From: JBBDWR01 sp040902745
Lineage (GTDB): Bacteria > Actinomycetota > UBA4738 > HRBIN12
Assembly: GCA_040902745.1 (NCBI GenBank)
Contig: JBBDWR010000012.1
Span: 1 to 64,000 of the forward strand
Length of the DNA: 64,000 nt
Direction of reading: 5' to 3'
The position numbers were made by a program, and so were the translations under genes. Of this stretch, positions 42,976 to 51,077 are shown piece by piece (position 1 is the stretch's first letter; each line of letters starts with the position of its first letter). A model generated the notes under the pieces. That model saw nothing but the letters and a program-made list of their open reading frames with translations, did not search any database and was not told where the DNA came from.

Positions 42976-44187
42976 TTACGAGGCGCAGACCGCGTACACC
43001 GTCTGGTCGCCACTACTGTTGGTCGTGGTGATCAACCAACCGGTCGCCACCTCGCCGTCCTCGGCAACGTCGGTGGTGCTGTTCTGCTCCAGCGGGACCG
43101 ATCGTTCGATGTCCGTGTCGTTGGTGTCATCGGACTGTCCGCCGCCACCGAGTGCCTTGGCATCACCGGGGCAGTCCACGCCGATCGTGTCGCCACTCGT
43201 CGATGCGGTTTCGACAGTCACGGTTGCCGTGGAGAACGTGCCGTCGGCACCGTCTTGGCCGTCCTGACCCGGAGCACCGTCGGCACCGTCCAGGCCGTCC
43301 TGACCGGGAGCACCGTCGTCACCGTCAACGCCGTCCTGACCGGGAGGACCTTGCGGGCCCTCGGGGCCTGCGGGGCCGGTCTCGCCCTGGATGCCGTCGA
43401 CGCCGTCCTGACCGGGAGCACCGTCTTCACCGGCGGGACCCTGCGGGCCAACCGGACCCTCCGGACCTTGGATCCCCTGGGGACCCATCGGGCCGGTCTC
43501 GCCCTGGATGCCTTGTACGCCCTGGATGCCCTGCACGCCTTGTGCGCCATCTTCGCCGTCGGCACCGTCAGCGCCGTTGAGGCCGTCTTCGCCGTCAACG
43601 CCGTCCTGGCCGGCGGGACCTTGCGGGCCCTCGGGGCCTGCGGGGCCGGTCTCGCCCTGTACGCCCTGGATGCCCTGCACGCCTTGTGCGCCATCTTCGC
43701 CGTCGGCANNNNNNNNNNNNNNNNNNNNNNNNNNNNNNNNNNNNNNNNNNNNNNNNNNNNNNNNNNNNNNNNNNNNNNNNNNNNNNNNNNNNNNNNNNNN
43801 NNNNNNNNCGTCTTCGCCGTCAACGCCGTCCTGGCCGGCGGGACCTTGCGGGCCCTCGGGGCCGGTTTCGCCCTGCGGTCCCTGCGCGCCGGGGGCGCCG
43901 TCGTCACCATCGACACCGTCGAGGCCGTCTTCACCGGCGGGACCTTGCGGGCCCGCGGGGCCCTCGGGGCCGGTGATGTTCCACGTCTTGAGCGTCTCGC
44001 CGTCGAGGCACGACTGCGCGGGCTTGATGATGCGAACGGCACGTGTGGTGTTGTCCACACACGCCTTGATCGTCGTTGCAGCTGAGGCGCTGAGCACGGT
44101 CAGACCCGCGAGCGCAACGGTCAGCACCAGGAGCACGGCTCCTGCCTGGAACTTCCTAGAGCGTGTCCATCGAGTGGCTTTCGGCAC
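42976..44187 (-). CDS. Secreted collagen-like (Gly-X-Y) repeat protein, interrupted by an assembly gap
   Basis: The protein has an N-terminal signal or anchor segment (about 13-37) and a short domain ending in a Cys pair. Then come about 60-80 Gly-X-Y triplets such as GPEGPAGPQGPAGEDGLDG, and a C-terminal globular domain of about 85 residues with two cysteines. Asp/Glu-rich triplets (GQDGVDGEDG) alternate with GPQ/GPA blocks. It would form a triple-helical surface fibre. Positions 43709-43808 are 100 Ns, so the length is unknown. The 403-residue figure assumes the frame continues. GTG 44187 has a strong ribosome site (AGGAGGT). Confidence 0.9.
   Translation of the reverse strand: MPKATRWTRSRKFQAGAVLLVLTVALAGLTVLSASAATTIKACVDNTTRAVRIIKPAQSCLDGETLKTWNITGPEGPAGPQGPAGEDGLDGVDGDDGAPGAQGPQGETGPEGPQGPAGQDGVDGEDXXXXXXXXXXXXXXXXXXXXXXXXXXXXXXXXXXADGEDGAQGVQGIQGVQGETGPAGPEGPQGPAGQDGVDGEDGLNGADGADGEDGAQGVQGIQGVQGIQGETGPMGPQGIQGPEGPVGPQGPAGEDGAPGQDGVDGIQGETGPAGPEGPQGPPGQDGVDGDDGAPGQDGLDGADGAPGQDGQDGADGTFSTATVTVETASTSGDTIGVDCPGDAKALGGGGQSDDTNDTDIERSVPLEQNSTTDVAEDGEVATGWLITTTNSSGDQTVYAVCAS
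43584..43863. repeat. Long direct repeats flanking a 100-N assembly gap
   Basis: A 55-bp block at 43584-43638 is repeated identically at 43809-43863, immediately after the Ns, and sequence ending at 43708 repeats a block ending at 43564. The gap therefore sits in unresolved tandem collagen repeats. The unit between equivalent points in the first copy is 19 nt. Like 100 it leaves a remainder of one base, so the frame is preserved. Confidence 0.75.
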
Positions 44188-44377
44188 TGCCAGACCTCCT
44201 GATTGGCCCCGGCTGCGGAAGTCGATGTAGGTGACATCGCCTAGTCCAGGGGTTGCCCGGGTGAGAATAGTCTGGTCACGATGGGCTCCCCAATAGGCCA
44301 TTCGACGAGGATCCCTGGCAGAAGACCTATTCGGCCCAGATCCGGCCGATCTGAGCGGTGGTATCCGCCGAGCGGGC

Positions 44378-45193
44378 TCAGCAGCTCGGGCCGAGGACCC
44401 GATGCTGCAGGGCGGGGAGCGCCTCGCGCACCCGCCGGACCTCGTCGAGATCGAGGTCGGCGAGGATCACGCCGTCACCCTCCTGGGGACCCTCTGCGAC
44501 CACGCGGCCCCACGGGTCCGCTATCAAGGAGTGTCCGAAGCACCGGCGTCCCTTCTCGGGCTCGCCCCAAGGTCCCCACTGCGCCGGAGCGATCACGAAG
44601 CACTGGTTCTCGATCGCCCGCGCGCGCAGCAGGGCGTGCCAGTGTGCCTCTCCCGTCGTGAACGTGAACGCCGACGGGACGAACACGATCCGCGCGCCGA
44701 GCGCCATCAGTCCCCGATACAGCTCGGGGAAGCGGACGTCGTAGCAGATCGACAGACCCACTCTGCCGAATTCGGTCGATGCGGTCACCAACTCGTGACC
44801 GGCCGTGTAGGCGGTCGATTCTTTGATCGGCGCCTGCCCCGGCAGCTCGACGTCGAACAGGTGGATCTTCCGATAGCGCGCAACGAGCTCCCCGGAACGA
44901 TCCAACAGCAGGCTCGTCGCGAAGGTGTCGTCCCCGTCGCGTTCGGTGACGCTTCCGGCCAGCACCCATACGCCGGCGGCACGCGCCGCCTCAGACAAGC
45001 GCTCGCTGACCGGGCCGGGGATCGACGAGGCGATCTCGCGGTGTCGGCGGAACGAGCCGTGGAACTCGAGCACTTCGGGAAGCGCAGCGAGGTCGGCCCC
45101 GTCGGATCCGGCGCGGGCGATCTGCGCGTCTGCGAGGTCGAGGTTCGCCTCGAGATCCTCACCCGATCGCAACTGACACAGCCCAACGCGCAT
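44378..45193 (-). CDS. Carbon-nitrogen hydrolase (Nit-type amidohydrolase)
   Basis: The 271-residue enzyme belongs to the nitrilase superfamily. The catalytic triad appears as Glu in LPEVLEF (about 39-45), Lys in RKIHLFD (about 111-117) and Cys in ICYDVRFPELYR (about 151-162), which is the pattern of the Nit1/Nit2 branch (deaminated glutathione amidase or omega-amidase). ATG 45193 is chosen because TAGTAT ends 7 nt before it. ATG 45202 is in frame. Divergent from an unknown gene whose start lies just 19 bp away. Confidence 0.9.
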   Translation of the reverse strand: MRVGLCQLRSGEDLEANLDLADAQIARAGSDGADLAALPEVLEFHGSFRRHREIASSIPGPVSERLSEAARAAGVWVLAGSVTERDGDDTFATSLLLDRSGELVARYRKIHLFDVELPGQAPIKESTAYTAGHELVTASTEFGRVGLSICYDVRFPELYRGLMALGARIVFVPSAFTFTTGEAHWHALLRARAIENQCFVIAPAQWGPWGEPEKGRRCFGHSLIADPWGRVVAEGPQEGDGVILADLDLDEVRRVREALPALQHRVLGPSC

Positions 45194-45199
45194 GGCGGC

Positions 45200-45206
45200 C
45201 ATACTA
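45200..45206. promoter_or_regulatory. Overlapping divergent -10 boxes between two leaderless genes
   Basis: Only 19 bp (45194-45212) separate the divergent start codons. TAGTAT on the minus strand (45206-45201) ends 7 nt before ATG 45193, and CATACT on the plus strand (45200-45205) ends 7 nt before ATG 45213. The two -10 boxes share five bases, so both promoters cannot be open at once. Confidence 0.6.
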
Positions 45207-45212
45207 GGCGCG

Positions 45213-45821
45213 ATGCCTGCGGGTCGGTACGTCGTGATGGACGGCAGCGGCACCCCGGTCGGGACCGAGGAATTCCGTTGCGCTCCTGGGCCGATGGGGT
45301 GGCGCTACTTCGCGCAGATCACCACGCGCGAACCCACTATGCACGAGGAGGTCGTCGATCTCATCACCGACGCCGACCACGTTCCGGTGCGCACACGGAT
45401 CCACACGGGAGAACACGAGGTCTTGCTGATCGCCGAGGGCGACGCGCTGCGCGGGTTCCGTGACGGCGCTGCGATCGAGGTCGCTTGGGGCCCGCAGCGC
45501 CACCTCGACTACCTCTCCCCGGGATACAACGCGGTCACCGGGCTGCGTTTGGACGCGACGAGTGAGATCGACGTCGTGTTCATCGACGCGGTCACCTTGG
45601 AACCTCGCGACGAGCGGCAACGCTACGAACTGCTCGGCGACGAGGATGTCGAGACCCCAGTGGGAAGGTTCGCGGCTCGCCGGTGGCGGTACACCGCGCT
45701 GAGCAGCGGGTGGAGCCGCGACCTGTGGATCGCCGGCGAAGTAGTGGTCCGCTACGACGACCTGTTCTCCCTGGAATGGTACGACCCCGGAGCCAGCGGC
45801 CCAGTCCCCGGCTCACCATGA
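45213..45821 (+). CDS. Conserved-looking protein of unknown function
   Basis: The 202-residue protein has no signal peptide. It is rich in beta-strand patterns (for example EVLLIAEGDALRGFRDGAAI) and ends with a SRDLWIAGEVVVRYDDLFSLEW segment. Its all-beta character resembles DUF3108-like or attacin-like lipid-carrier folds, but I do not assign a family. ATG 45213 is probably leaderless. An ATG at 45192 overlaps the divergent gene's start codon. It ends 7 bp before the convergent sensor gene. Confidence 0.75.
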   Translation: MPAGRYVVMDGSGTPVGTEEFRCAPGPMGWRYFAQITTREPTMHEEVVDLITDADHVPVRTRIHTGEHEVLLIAEGDALRGFRDGAAIEVAWGPQRHLDYLSPGYNAVTGLRLDATSEIDVVFIDAVTLEPRDERQRYELLGDEDVETPVGRFAARRWRYTALSSGWSRDLWIAGEVVVRYDDLFSLEWYDPGASGPVPGSP

Positions 45822-45828
45822 CGGCCCG

Positions 45829-48800
45829 TCATTCCTCGCGAGCGAGCTCGAACCACACGCACACCTCAGCATCGTCGCGCTCAACACCCCACCGGTCGGC
45901 GACCTGCTCGACGAGCCGTAGCCCCCAGCCGCCGGGCAAGCCTTCGAGTTCCACGGCCGACGCCTCGGCACGGACGGGATCGAAGCCGACGCCGTGGTCG
46001 GCCACCTCGACCCGCACGTGTGCCTCTTCGATGTCCACGCGAAGCGCGATCAACTCGCCGCGACCGGCGCCGGAATGCCGGACGCTGTTGGTCACCAGCT
46101 CGCTCACGAGCAATCGCACGTCGTCGAGCACGCCCTTGCTGACACGGAAGCGGAGTTCTTCCATCGCGTGCCGCGCCTCGGGTACCGATGACGGCTCCGC
46201 GCGCAGCACCCGTTCCAGCACCCGGCCGAAGGGGCGGACCCGGAGCGCGAGCACGGTGATGTCGTCCTGCGGGTCCTCGGATCGGAACCCTTCGACCGCC
46301 GAAACGATCTGCGTGGCGATCTCGCCGGCGGTTCGACCCACGCTCGCTCGGAGCAGCTCCTCGAGCCGCCCTTGCCCGAACTCCTCGCCCCCAACGGCGT
46401 GCTCGTCGGTCACGCCGTCCGAGTACAGCACCAGCGTGTCGCCGGGTGACAGCTCGACGTCGACGTCGACCAGCTCAGGGTCTGGCAGGATGCCGAGGAT
46501 CGTCCCCGTGCATTCGATCTCGTCGACCTCGCCTCCGTGCCGCAGGACCAGCGGGGACGGATGCCCTCCGCACGACACGGTTACTCGCGCGACGTCGCCG
46601 CCCGGCCGAACCCGCGCGCAGGCGACGGTCGCGTAGCGCTCCGGGTCGGTCTGACGTAGCAGGGATTCATTGAGCGTTCGCAGGATCTGACTTGGACGCT
46701 GCTGACCCAAGGCGGCCGCTCGGACGGTCTGGCGCGCAACCCCCATCACGGCGGCGGCGGCTGCACCTTTGCCCATGATGTCGCCGAGTGCAGCGACCCA
46801 TGCGCCGGCCCACGATTCGAAAACGTCGTAGAAGTCGCCCCCGACCATCGCCGAGTCCATCGCGACGCGGAACTGTCCGGCGACCTCGATCCCGGGGATC
46901 TCGGGAAGGATCGGCGGCAGCAGGCTCCGCTGCAGGATGTCGGCCACCCGCCGACCCTCGGCGTAGAGGCGTGCGTTCTCGATCGCGGCGGCCGCGCGAC
47001 GCGAAAGCTCCTGTGCGAGCGCGAGGTCCTCGGAGGAGTAGCGCCGATCGGGCACGGAAGAGAGCAACGTGATCGCACCGAACGGCCGCTCCCCGGTGGA
47101 GAGCGGCACGACGATCGCCGATCGCAGTTCCAGTGCACGGAGCACCTTCGCGATCTCCGGGGTGCGCTCGAGCGCGACCTCGACCAATCGGGCGGGGATC
47201 TCCTCGAGCAACTGGGACCGGTTGGATTCGATCGCCGCCCACGGCCCGAAGGTGTCGGTGCGGCTCGGAGGATGGCGCTCACGAAGTTCGCGGAGCCATC
47301 GCTCCTTCTCGGGATCCGCATGTGCCAAGGCCACGGACTGCAACGCCCCGTTCTCGTCGATCAACTCGATCGAGCACATCGTCGCCAGCCGTGGGACGAT
47401 CGTGCGCGCGACACTTTCGAGGGTCCGCTCGGATTCGATCGAACTCGCGAGCACGGCGCTGACCTCCGCGAGGAACGCCAGTCGTTCTCGTGCGACCTCG
47501 GCTTCGGCGCGAGCCGCGCGCTCCTCGTCGAGCAACCGCTGCCGCTCAGCCTCCGACGCCTTGCGTTCGGTCAGATCGAGCACGAACCCGATGCAACGGA
47601 ACGGTTCTGCCTCGAGCAATGCGAGACCGAGCAGCACGGGGACGCGGGTACCGTCCGTGAGCAGATACTCCTTCTCGAAGGGTTCTGCTCTCCCCGTCGA
47701 TAGCAGCCGCCGCACCGCAGCTGCGTCGATATCGGCGAACTCGGGTGGCGTCATCGCCGGCCAATCGATCAGGCCGGCTTCGAGTTCCTCGCGCGTACGG
47801 CCGATCATCTCGAGGAACGCCTGGTTCGCGTCGAGGATTTGTCGCTCACCCGCGACCACCGATCCGATAACGTTCGACTCCATCAGCAGTCGCAGGCGGG
47901 TCTCGCGTTCCCGCTCCGCATCGAGGAGCAGCACTCGCTGTAGGGCGAGGGCGGACTGCCGGGCGATCGCGACGATCAGATCACGCGCCGCTGCATCGAA
48001 CGACTGCTCGCTGTCGAAGACGAGGCCGAGGGCGCCGAGTGGCACGCCCCCGCTTTCCAGCGGGATCGAAGCCCACGAATCGGCGTCGAGCGCTTCTACG
48101 AGCGGGGCGAGCATCGGATACCCGCCGACGATCGCCTCCCGAGTCCCGAACCAGAACGGCTCGTGCCTAGCCACGGCGTCCGTCGCGGGCATGCCCCCTT
48201 CCCGGGTGATCCCGTGGGCGATCTCCAGGCCATGCGCGTCGACCGCGGTTGCGCCGGCGAGTTGGAGTTCATCCCCGCGCGCCAGGAACACGAACGCCGC
48301 CTTCGCATCGAGGGAAGCTGGTCCCTCACGGAGCAGGATGTCGATGACCTGCTGCTCGGAGATCGCGGTCGCGAGCGCGGCCGTCAGATCCTGCAGACGC
48401 TCGGTCCGCCGGTGTGCGCGCTCGGCTCGCGCACGCGCCTCACGCTCGGCGTCGAACAAGAACGCTCGCTGCAGCGCCTGTGCTCCTGTCCGAGCGATCG
48501 ACACGGTCATCGCCTGTTCGTCTTCCCCGAAGAGGTGCTCGCTCGCGAACCGAAGCGCGAGCGCGCCCAGAACTTGGCCGCGGACCGCCAGCGGCGCGAC
48601 CGCGAGCGCGCCCGCATCGGGATCGTCCTCCGCCGCCACTACGGGGAAGGCGCGATGCACATCGTCCGCCGATGCGAGCCAGATCGGCTCACCCGACCGC
48701 AGGCACGCGGCGACGGGGACATCCGCCGAGGCGGGGAAGCGGGCCCATCGCGCCAACCGATCATCATCGAGCCCCGACGCGGCCAGCACGGAGATCTCTC

Positions 48801-48975
48801 CAGGGCCGACCGGAACCGAGACCGTGGCCTGCGCCGCGTCGAGCGCGACCCGCGACTCCCGCGCGAGCACCTCCGCGACCTCTTCCGGTGTCCCGGCCTC
48901 CGCGAGCCCTGCTGACACGGCGTGCAAGCGGGCGATGCGCGACAGCACCTCTCGGTCATCAGCGCTCGGATTCAC
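45829..48975 (-). CDS. Multi-domain GAF/PAS sensor with PP2C phosphatase and ATPase (RsbU-type)
   Basis: The 1048-residue protein probably senses stress and dephosphorylates an RsbV-like anti-anti-sigma factor. It has two GAF domains (about 20-170 and 190-345), a PAS domain (about 355-475) and a third GAF domain (about 490-640). The PP2C/SpoIIE phosphatase (about 665-890) has metal-ligand motifs GGDFYDVF, LGDIMGKG and DDITVLALRV. A C-terminal GHKL ATPase (about 910-1045) has the N-box LVSELVTNSVRHS. It combines phosphatase (RsbU-like) and kinase (RsbW-like) ends. GTG 48975 starts the conserved region. GTG 49008 is possible. Confidence 0.88.
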   Translation of the reverse strand: MNPSADDREVLSRIARLHAVSAGLAEAGTPEEVAEVLARESRVALDAAQATVSVPVGPGEISVLAASGLDDDRLARWARFPASADVPVAACLRSGEPIWLASADDVHRAFPVVAAEDDPDAGALAVAPLAVRGQVLGALALRFASEHLFGEDEQAMTVSIARTGAQALQRAFLFDAEREARARAERAHRRTERLQDLTAALATAISEQQVIDILLREGPASLDAKAAFVFLARGDELQLAGATAVDAHGLEIAHGITREGGMPATDAVARHEPFWFGTREAIVGGYPMLAPLVEALDADSWASIPLESGGVPLGALGLVFDSEQSFDAAARDLIVAIARQSALALQRVLLLDAERERETRLRLLMESNVIGSVVAGERQILDANQAFLEMIGRTREELEAGLIDWPAMTPPEFADIDAAAVRRLLSTGRAEPFEKEYLLTDGTRVPVLLGLALLEAEPFRCIGFVLDLTERKASEAERQRLLDEERAARAEAEVARERLAFLAEVSAVLASSIESERTLESVARTIVPRLATMCSIELIDENGALQSVALAHADPEKERWLRELRERHPPSRTDTFGPWAAIESNRSQLLEEIPARLVEVALERTPEIAKVLRALELRSAIVVPLSTGERPFGAITLLSSVPDRRYSSEDLALAQELSRRAAAAIENARLYAEGRRVADILQRSLLPPILPEIPGIEVAGQFRVAMDSAMVGGDFYDVFESWAGAWVAALGDIMGKGAAAAAVMGVARQTVRAAALGQQRPSQILRTLNESLLRQTDPERYATVACARVRPGGDVARVTVSCGGHPSPLVLRHGGEVDEIECTGTILGILPDPELVDVDVELSPGDTLVLYSDGVTDEHAVGGEEFGQGRLEELLRASVGRTAGEIATQIVSAVEGFRSEDPQDDITVLALRVRPFGRVLERVLRAEPSSVPEARHAMEELRFRVSKGVLDDVRLLVSELVTNSVRHSGAGRGELIALRVDIEEAHVRVEVADHGVGFDPVRAEASAVELEGLPGGWGLRLVEQVADRWGVERDDAEVCVWFELAREE

Positions 48976-49016
48976 GGGTCGGTCGCTCCCGCTCGCCGGG
49001 GCAGACACGCCGACAT

Positions 49017-49042
49017 GTTTGGCCGTTCCGGAGGTCGGGAAA
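49017..49042 (+). promoter_or_regulatory. SigB/SigF-type promoter for the GPGG membrane gene
   Basis: GTTT (49017-49020), a 16-bp spacer and GGGAAA (49037-49042) match the SigB/SigF-type consensus GTTT-N14-16-GGGWAW. It precedes a small stress-type membrane gene at 49081, a few hundred bases from the sigma factor gene. Confidence 0.6.
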
Positions 49043-49080
49043 CATCTCGGTGCAGCCACGCCAACCGAGGGGGACCCGAC

Positions 49081-49257
49081 ATGCAGCTCGCAATGCTTGC
49101 AGCGAATTCCGGCGGCGCGACGATCCTGTGGATCATCGCCGCCATTTTGGTCGTCGCGGGGATCGTGACCTTGATCCGTGGCGCCGTGGTCTTCGGCATC
49201 GTCCTGATCGTCGCCGGACTGCTCGTGGGTCCCGGCGGGGTCAGCATCTTCAGCTGA
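49081..49257 (+). CDS. GPGG-motif small membrane protein
   Basis: The 58-residue protein has two hydrophobic helices (about 15-33 and 37-50) and ends with GPGGVSIFS, the hallmark of a family of short actinobacterial membrane proteins of unknown function. ATG 49081 has a good ribosome site (GAGGGGGA). The SigB-type promoter upstream suggests induction under stress. It is divergent from the sensor-phosphatase gene. Confidence 0.8.
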   Translation: MQLAMLAANSGGATILWIIAAILVVAGIVTLIRGAVVFGIVLIVAGLLVGPGGVSIFS

Positions 49258-49274
49258 CGTAGTTCCGGACCACA

Positions 49275-49290
49275 CCGCGCCCCGGCGCGG
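49275..49290 (+). terminator. GC-rich hairpin after the GPGG gene
   Basis: CCGCGCC and GGCGCGG form a stem in the gap between the GPGG gene and the convergent sigma factor gene. No T-tract follows. Confidence 0.4.
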
Positions 49291-49405
49291 CGGTGGCTCC
49301 CTCCCACCGGGTCGAGCCCGTGCGCCCGGACCGGGAGGGGGTCTCCCCCGCGCCGGGGCGGTTCCGTGTCCGATCCCGTCGCGGTGTGGGGGTGGTGCGC
49401 GCGCT

Positions 49406-50242
49406 TCACGCCTCGGACCCTTCCTGCGCGCCGGCGGACTCCCGCAGGCGCGCGAGGGTCTTCGAGAGCAGCCGCGAGACGTGCATCTGTGAGATCCCGA
49501 TCTCCTCGGCGATCTCGCTCTGGCTGCGATCCTTGATGAATCGCAGGTAGAGGATCTTCCGCTCCCGCGCGGGTACCCGACGCAGCTCCTCCGCGACGCT
49601 CGCCCATTCCTCGATCAACTCGTAGGTTTCGTCCTCGTCGCCCGGATCGATGCCGGGCATCTGCTCGTCACCGCCGGGCGCGGGCGCGTCGAGCGACGAG
49701 GTCGAATACGCCTCCGACGCATCCATCGCCTCGAGAACGTCGTCCTGGGTCACCTCCGCACGCCGCGCGATCTCCTCCACGGTCGGCGACCGACCGAGTT
49801 CCTGGCCGAGATCACGGACCACCGAGTTCACCTGCAAGCTGAGTTCCTTCAAACGCCGGGGAACACGCACAGCCCACCCCGTGTCGCGGAAGTGCCGCTT
49901 GAGCTCACCCACGATCGTGACCGAGGCGAACGTCGCGAATTTCACGCCACGGTCGGGATCGAACCGGTCGACCGCCTTCACGAGGGCCATCGACGCGACC
50001 TGCTGAAGATCCTCCAACGGTTCGCCTCGGCCGGAGAACCGACGTGCGAGGTAATCGGCCAGCGGGCGGAACCGCAGGACGAGATCATCCCGGGCGCCGC
50101 CGTCGTCGGCTCTGCGCGAGAAGCGTTCCGCCACCCACGCTTCGTCCGCGTTCGCGGTGCGCGCTGCTTCGGCGATCGCCTCGGCGTCGTCGGCGTCGAC
50201 CGCTGTCGTGTCGGCCGATCGAACGGGCGGCTCGTCGGACAT
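49406..50242 (-). CDS. RNA polymerase sigma factor, SigB/SigF/SigG family
   Basis: The 278-residue sigma-70-type protein has region 2 (FRPLADYLARRFSGRGEPLEDL at about 58-79, and FDPDRGVKFATFASVTIVGE at about 93-112), region 3 (about 140-200) and a region 4 helix-turn-helix (QSEIAEEIGISQMHVSRLLS, about 240-259). It matches the general-stress SigB and sporulation-type SigF/G group. The start ATG 50242 overlaps the RsbW stop by one base (TGATG), so the anti-sigma factor and sigma factor are coupled. SigB-type promoters in the neighbourhood make autoregulation of the module likely. Confidence 0.93.
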   Translation of the reverse strand: MSDEPPVRSADTTAVDADDAEAIAEAARTANADEAWVAERFSRRADDGGARDDLVLRFRPLADYLARRFSGRGEPLEDLQQVASMALVKAVDRFDPDRGVKFATFASVTIVGELKRHFRDTGWAVRVPRRLKELSLQVNSVVRDLGQELGRSPTVEEIARRAEVTQDDVLEAMDASEAYSTSSLDAPAPGGDEQMPGIDPGDEDETYELIEEWASVAEELRRVPARERKILYLRFIKDRSQSEIAEEIGISQMHVSRLLSKTLARLRESAGAQEGSEA

Positions 50243-50640
50243 CAGGCGTCTCGCGAGGAACCGAGCGGCACGGTGAAGGTGACCGACGGGTGTCCGTCGT
50301 CGTCCGTGAACGCGAGGTCGTCGACCAGGGCCGACAGGATCTGCGCGCCGAAGGACCCGTGCTCCGTTGCGGGCGACCAGCCGTCCACACCCCCATCGGT
50401 GGCAACCCGCACCTGCACACGATGCTCGCGGGGGTCGATCGCCAGACTCAGCGTCGAGGCCGGCCCCACCGCGAGCATCCGTCCCGCGGCCTCGTCCACC
50501 GCAAGGCGGAGGTCCTCGATCTCGTCGAGCGTCGCATCCAACCGCGCGGCGACCCCGGCGGCGACGGTCCGGAGTAGGTGGACATGCTGAGGCGTCGCGG
50601 TGATCGTGACACTGACGAAGGGGTCGGCGACGGGGCTCAC
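50242..50640 (-). CDS. Anti-sigma factor serine kinase, RsbW-like
   Basis: The 132-residue protein is a GHKL-type ATPase with the N-box LRLAVDEAAGRML (about 44-56) and a C-terminal glycine region (GSFGAQILSALVDDL). RsbW proteins bind SigB/F and phosphorylate the anti-anti-sigma factor. It is directly upstream of, and coupled with, the sigma gene. GTG 50640 follows TAGTAT by 9 nt (50655-50650), a nearly leaderless arrangement. The N-box deviates from ELVTN, so the cognate partner may bind differently. Confidence 0.86.
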   Translation of the reverse strand: MSPVADPFVSVTITATPQHVHLLRTVAAGVAARLDATLDEIEDLRLAVDEAAGRMLAVGPASTLSLAIDPREHRVQVRVATDGGVDGWSPATEHGSFGAQILSALVDDLAFTDDDGHPSVTFTVPLGSSRDA

Positions 50641-50648
50641 GCGCCGCC

Positions 50649-50655
50649 TATACTA
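50649..50655. promoter_or_regulatory. Shared palindromic -10 of divergent rsbW-like and rsbV-like genes
   Basis: TATACT on the plus strand (50649-50654) and TAGTAT on the minus strand (50655-50650) overlap in TATACTA. The minus-strand box is 9 nt before the RsbW GTG. The plus-strand box is about 100 nt before the RsbV start. Confidence 0.55.
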
Positions 50656-50756
50656 GCTGCGCTTCGCGCCCTGCTTCGGACGGGCTCCGGCGCCACGATG
50701 GCCGCCCCGGCCGCGATCCGACGGTCGACGCGGCACCGACGCGAGAGGGGTCTCGG

Positions 50757-51077
50757 ATGGATCTCAAGATCGATACGCAAGCCCAGGACGACCGAACCGT
50801 CATGACGCTCGAGGGTGAGGTGGATCTGTCCACCGCTCCCGCACTCCGACAGCAGCTCGCCTCGATCGTCGACGGCGGCGCCGACCACGTCGTGGTCGAT
50901 CTCCGACAGGTCGGATTCATGGACTCGACCGGCCTCGGCGTGCTGATGGGTGCACATCTTCGGCTGCGCGAGCGAGACGGCGATCTATCGATCGTAGCCG
51001 AGGAGGGACCGGTGCTCCGCGTGCTCACGCTCGCGAAGCTCACCGACGTGTTTCCCGTCTCGAGCACCCTGCCGTGA
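50757..51077 (+). CDS. Anti-anti-sigma factor, STAS domain (RsbV-like)
   Basis: The 106-residue STAS protein has the regulatory loop VGFMDSTGLGVLMGAH (about 55-70), in which the serine of DST is the site phosphorylated by RsbW. Unphosphorylated RsbV binds RsbW and frees the sigma factor. Overlaps the next gene in a GTGA. It lies on the opposite strand from the RsbW and sigma genes. Confidence 0.92.
   Translation: MDLKIDTQAQDDRTVMTLEGEVDLSTAPALRQQLASIVDGGADHVVVDLRQVGFMDSTGLGVLMGAHLRLRERDGDLSIVAEEGPVLRVLTLAKLTDVFPVSSTLP

Noticed and set aside
43255..44085. CRISPR-like or tandem-repeat array
   Set aside because: The periodic pattern is the Gly-X-Y codon repeat of a collagen-like gene. There are no unique spacers and no palindromic repeats, and the Ns are an assembly gap.
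47069..49168. 699-codon plus-strand frame
   Set aside because: It is a shadow of the GAF/PAS/PP2C sensor on the minus strand, rich in Ser and Arg and without domains.
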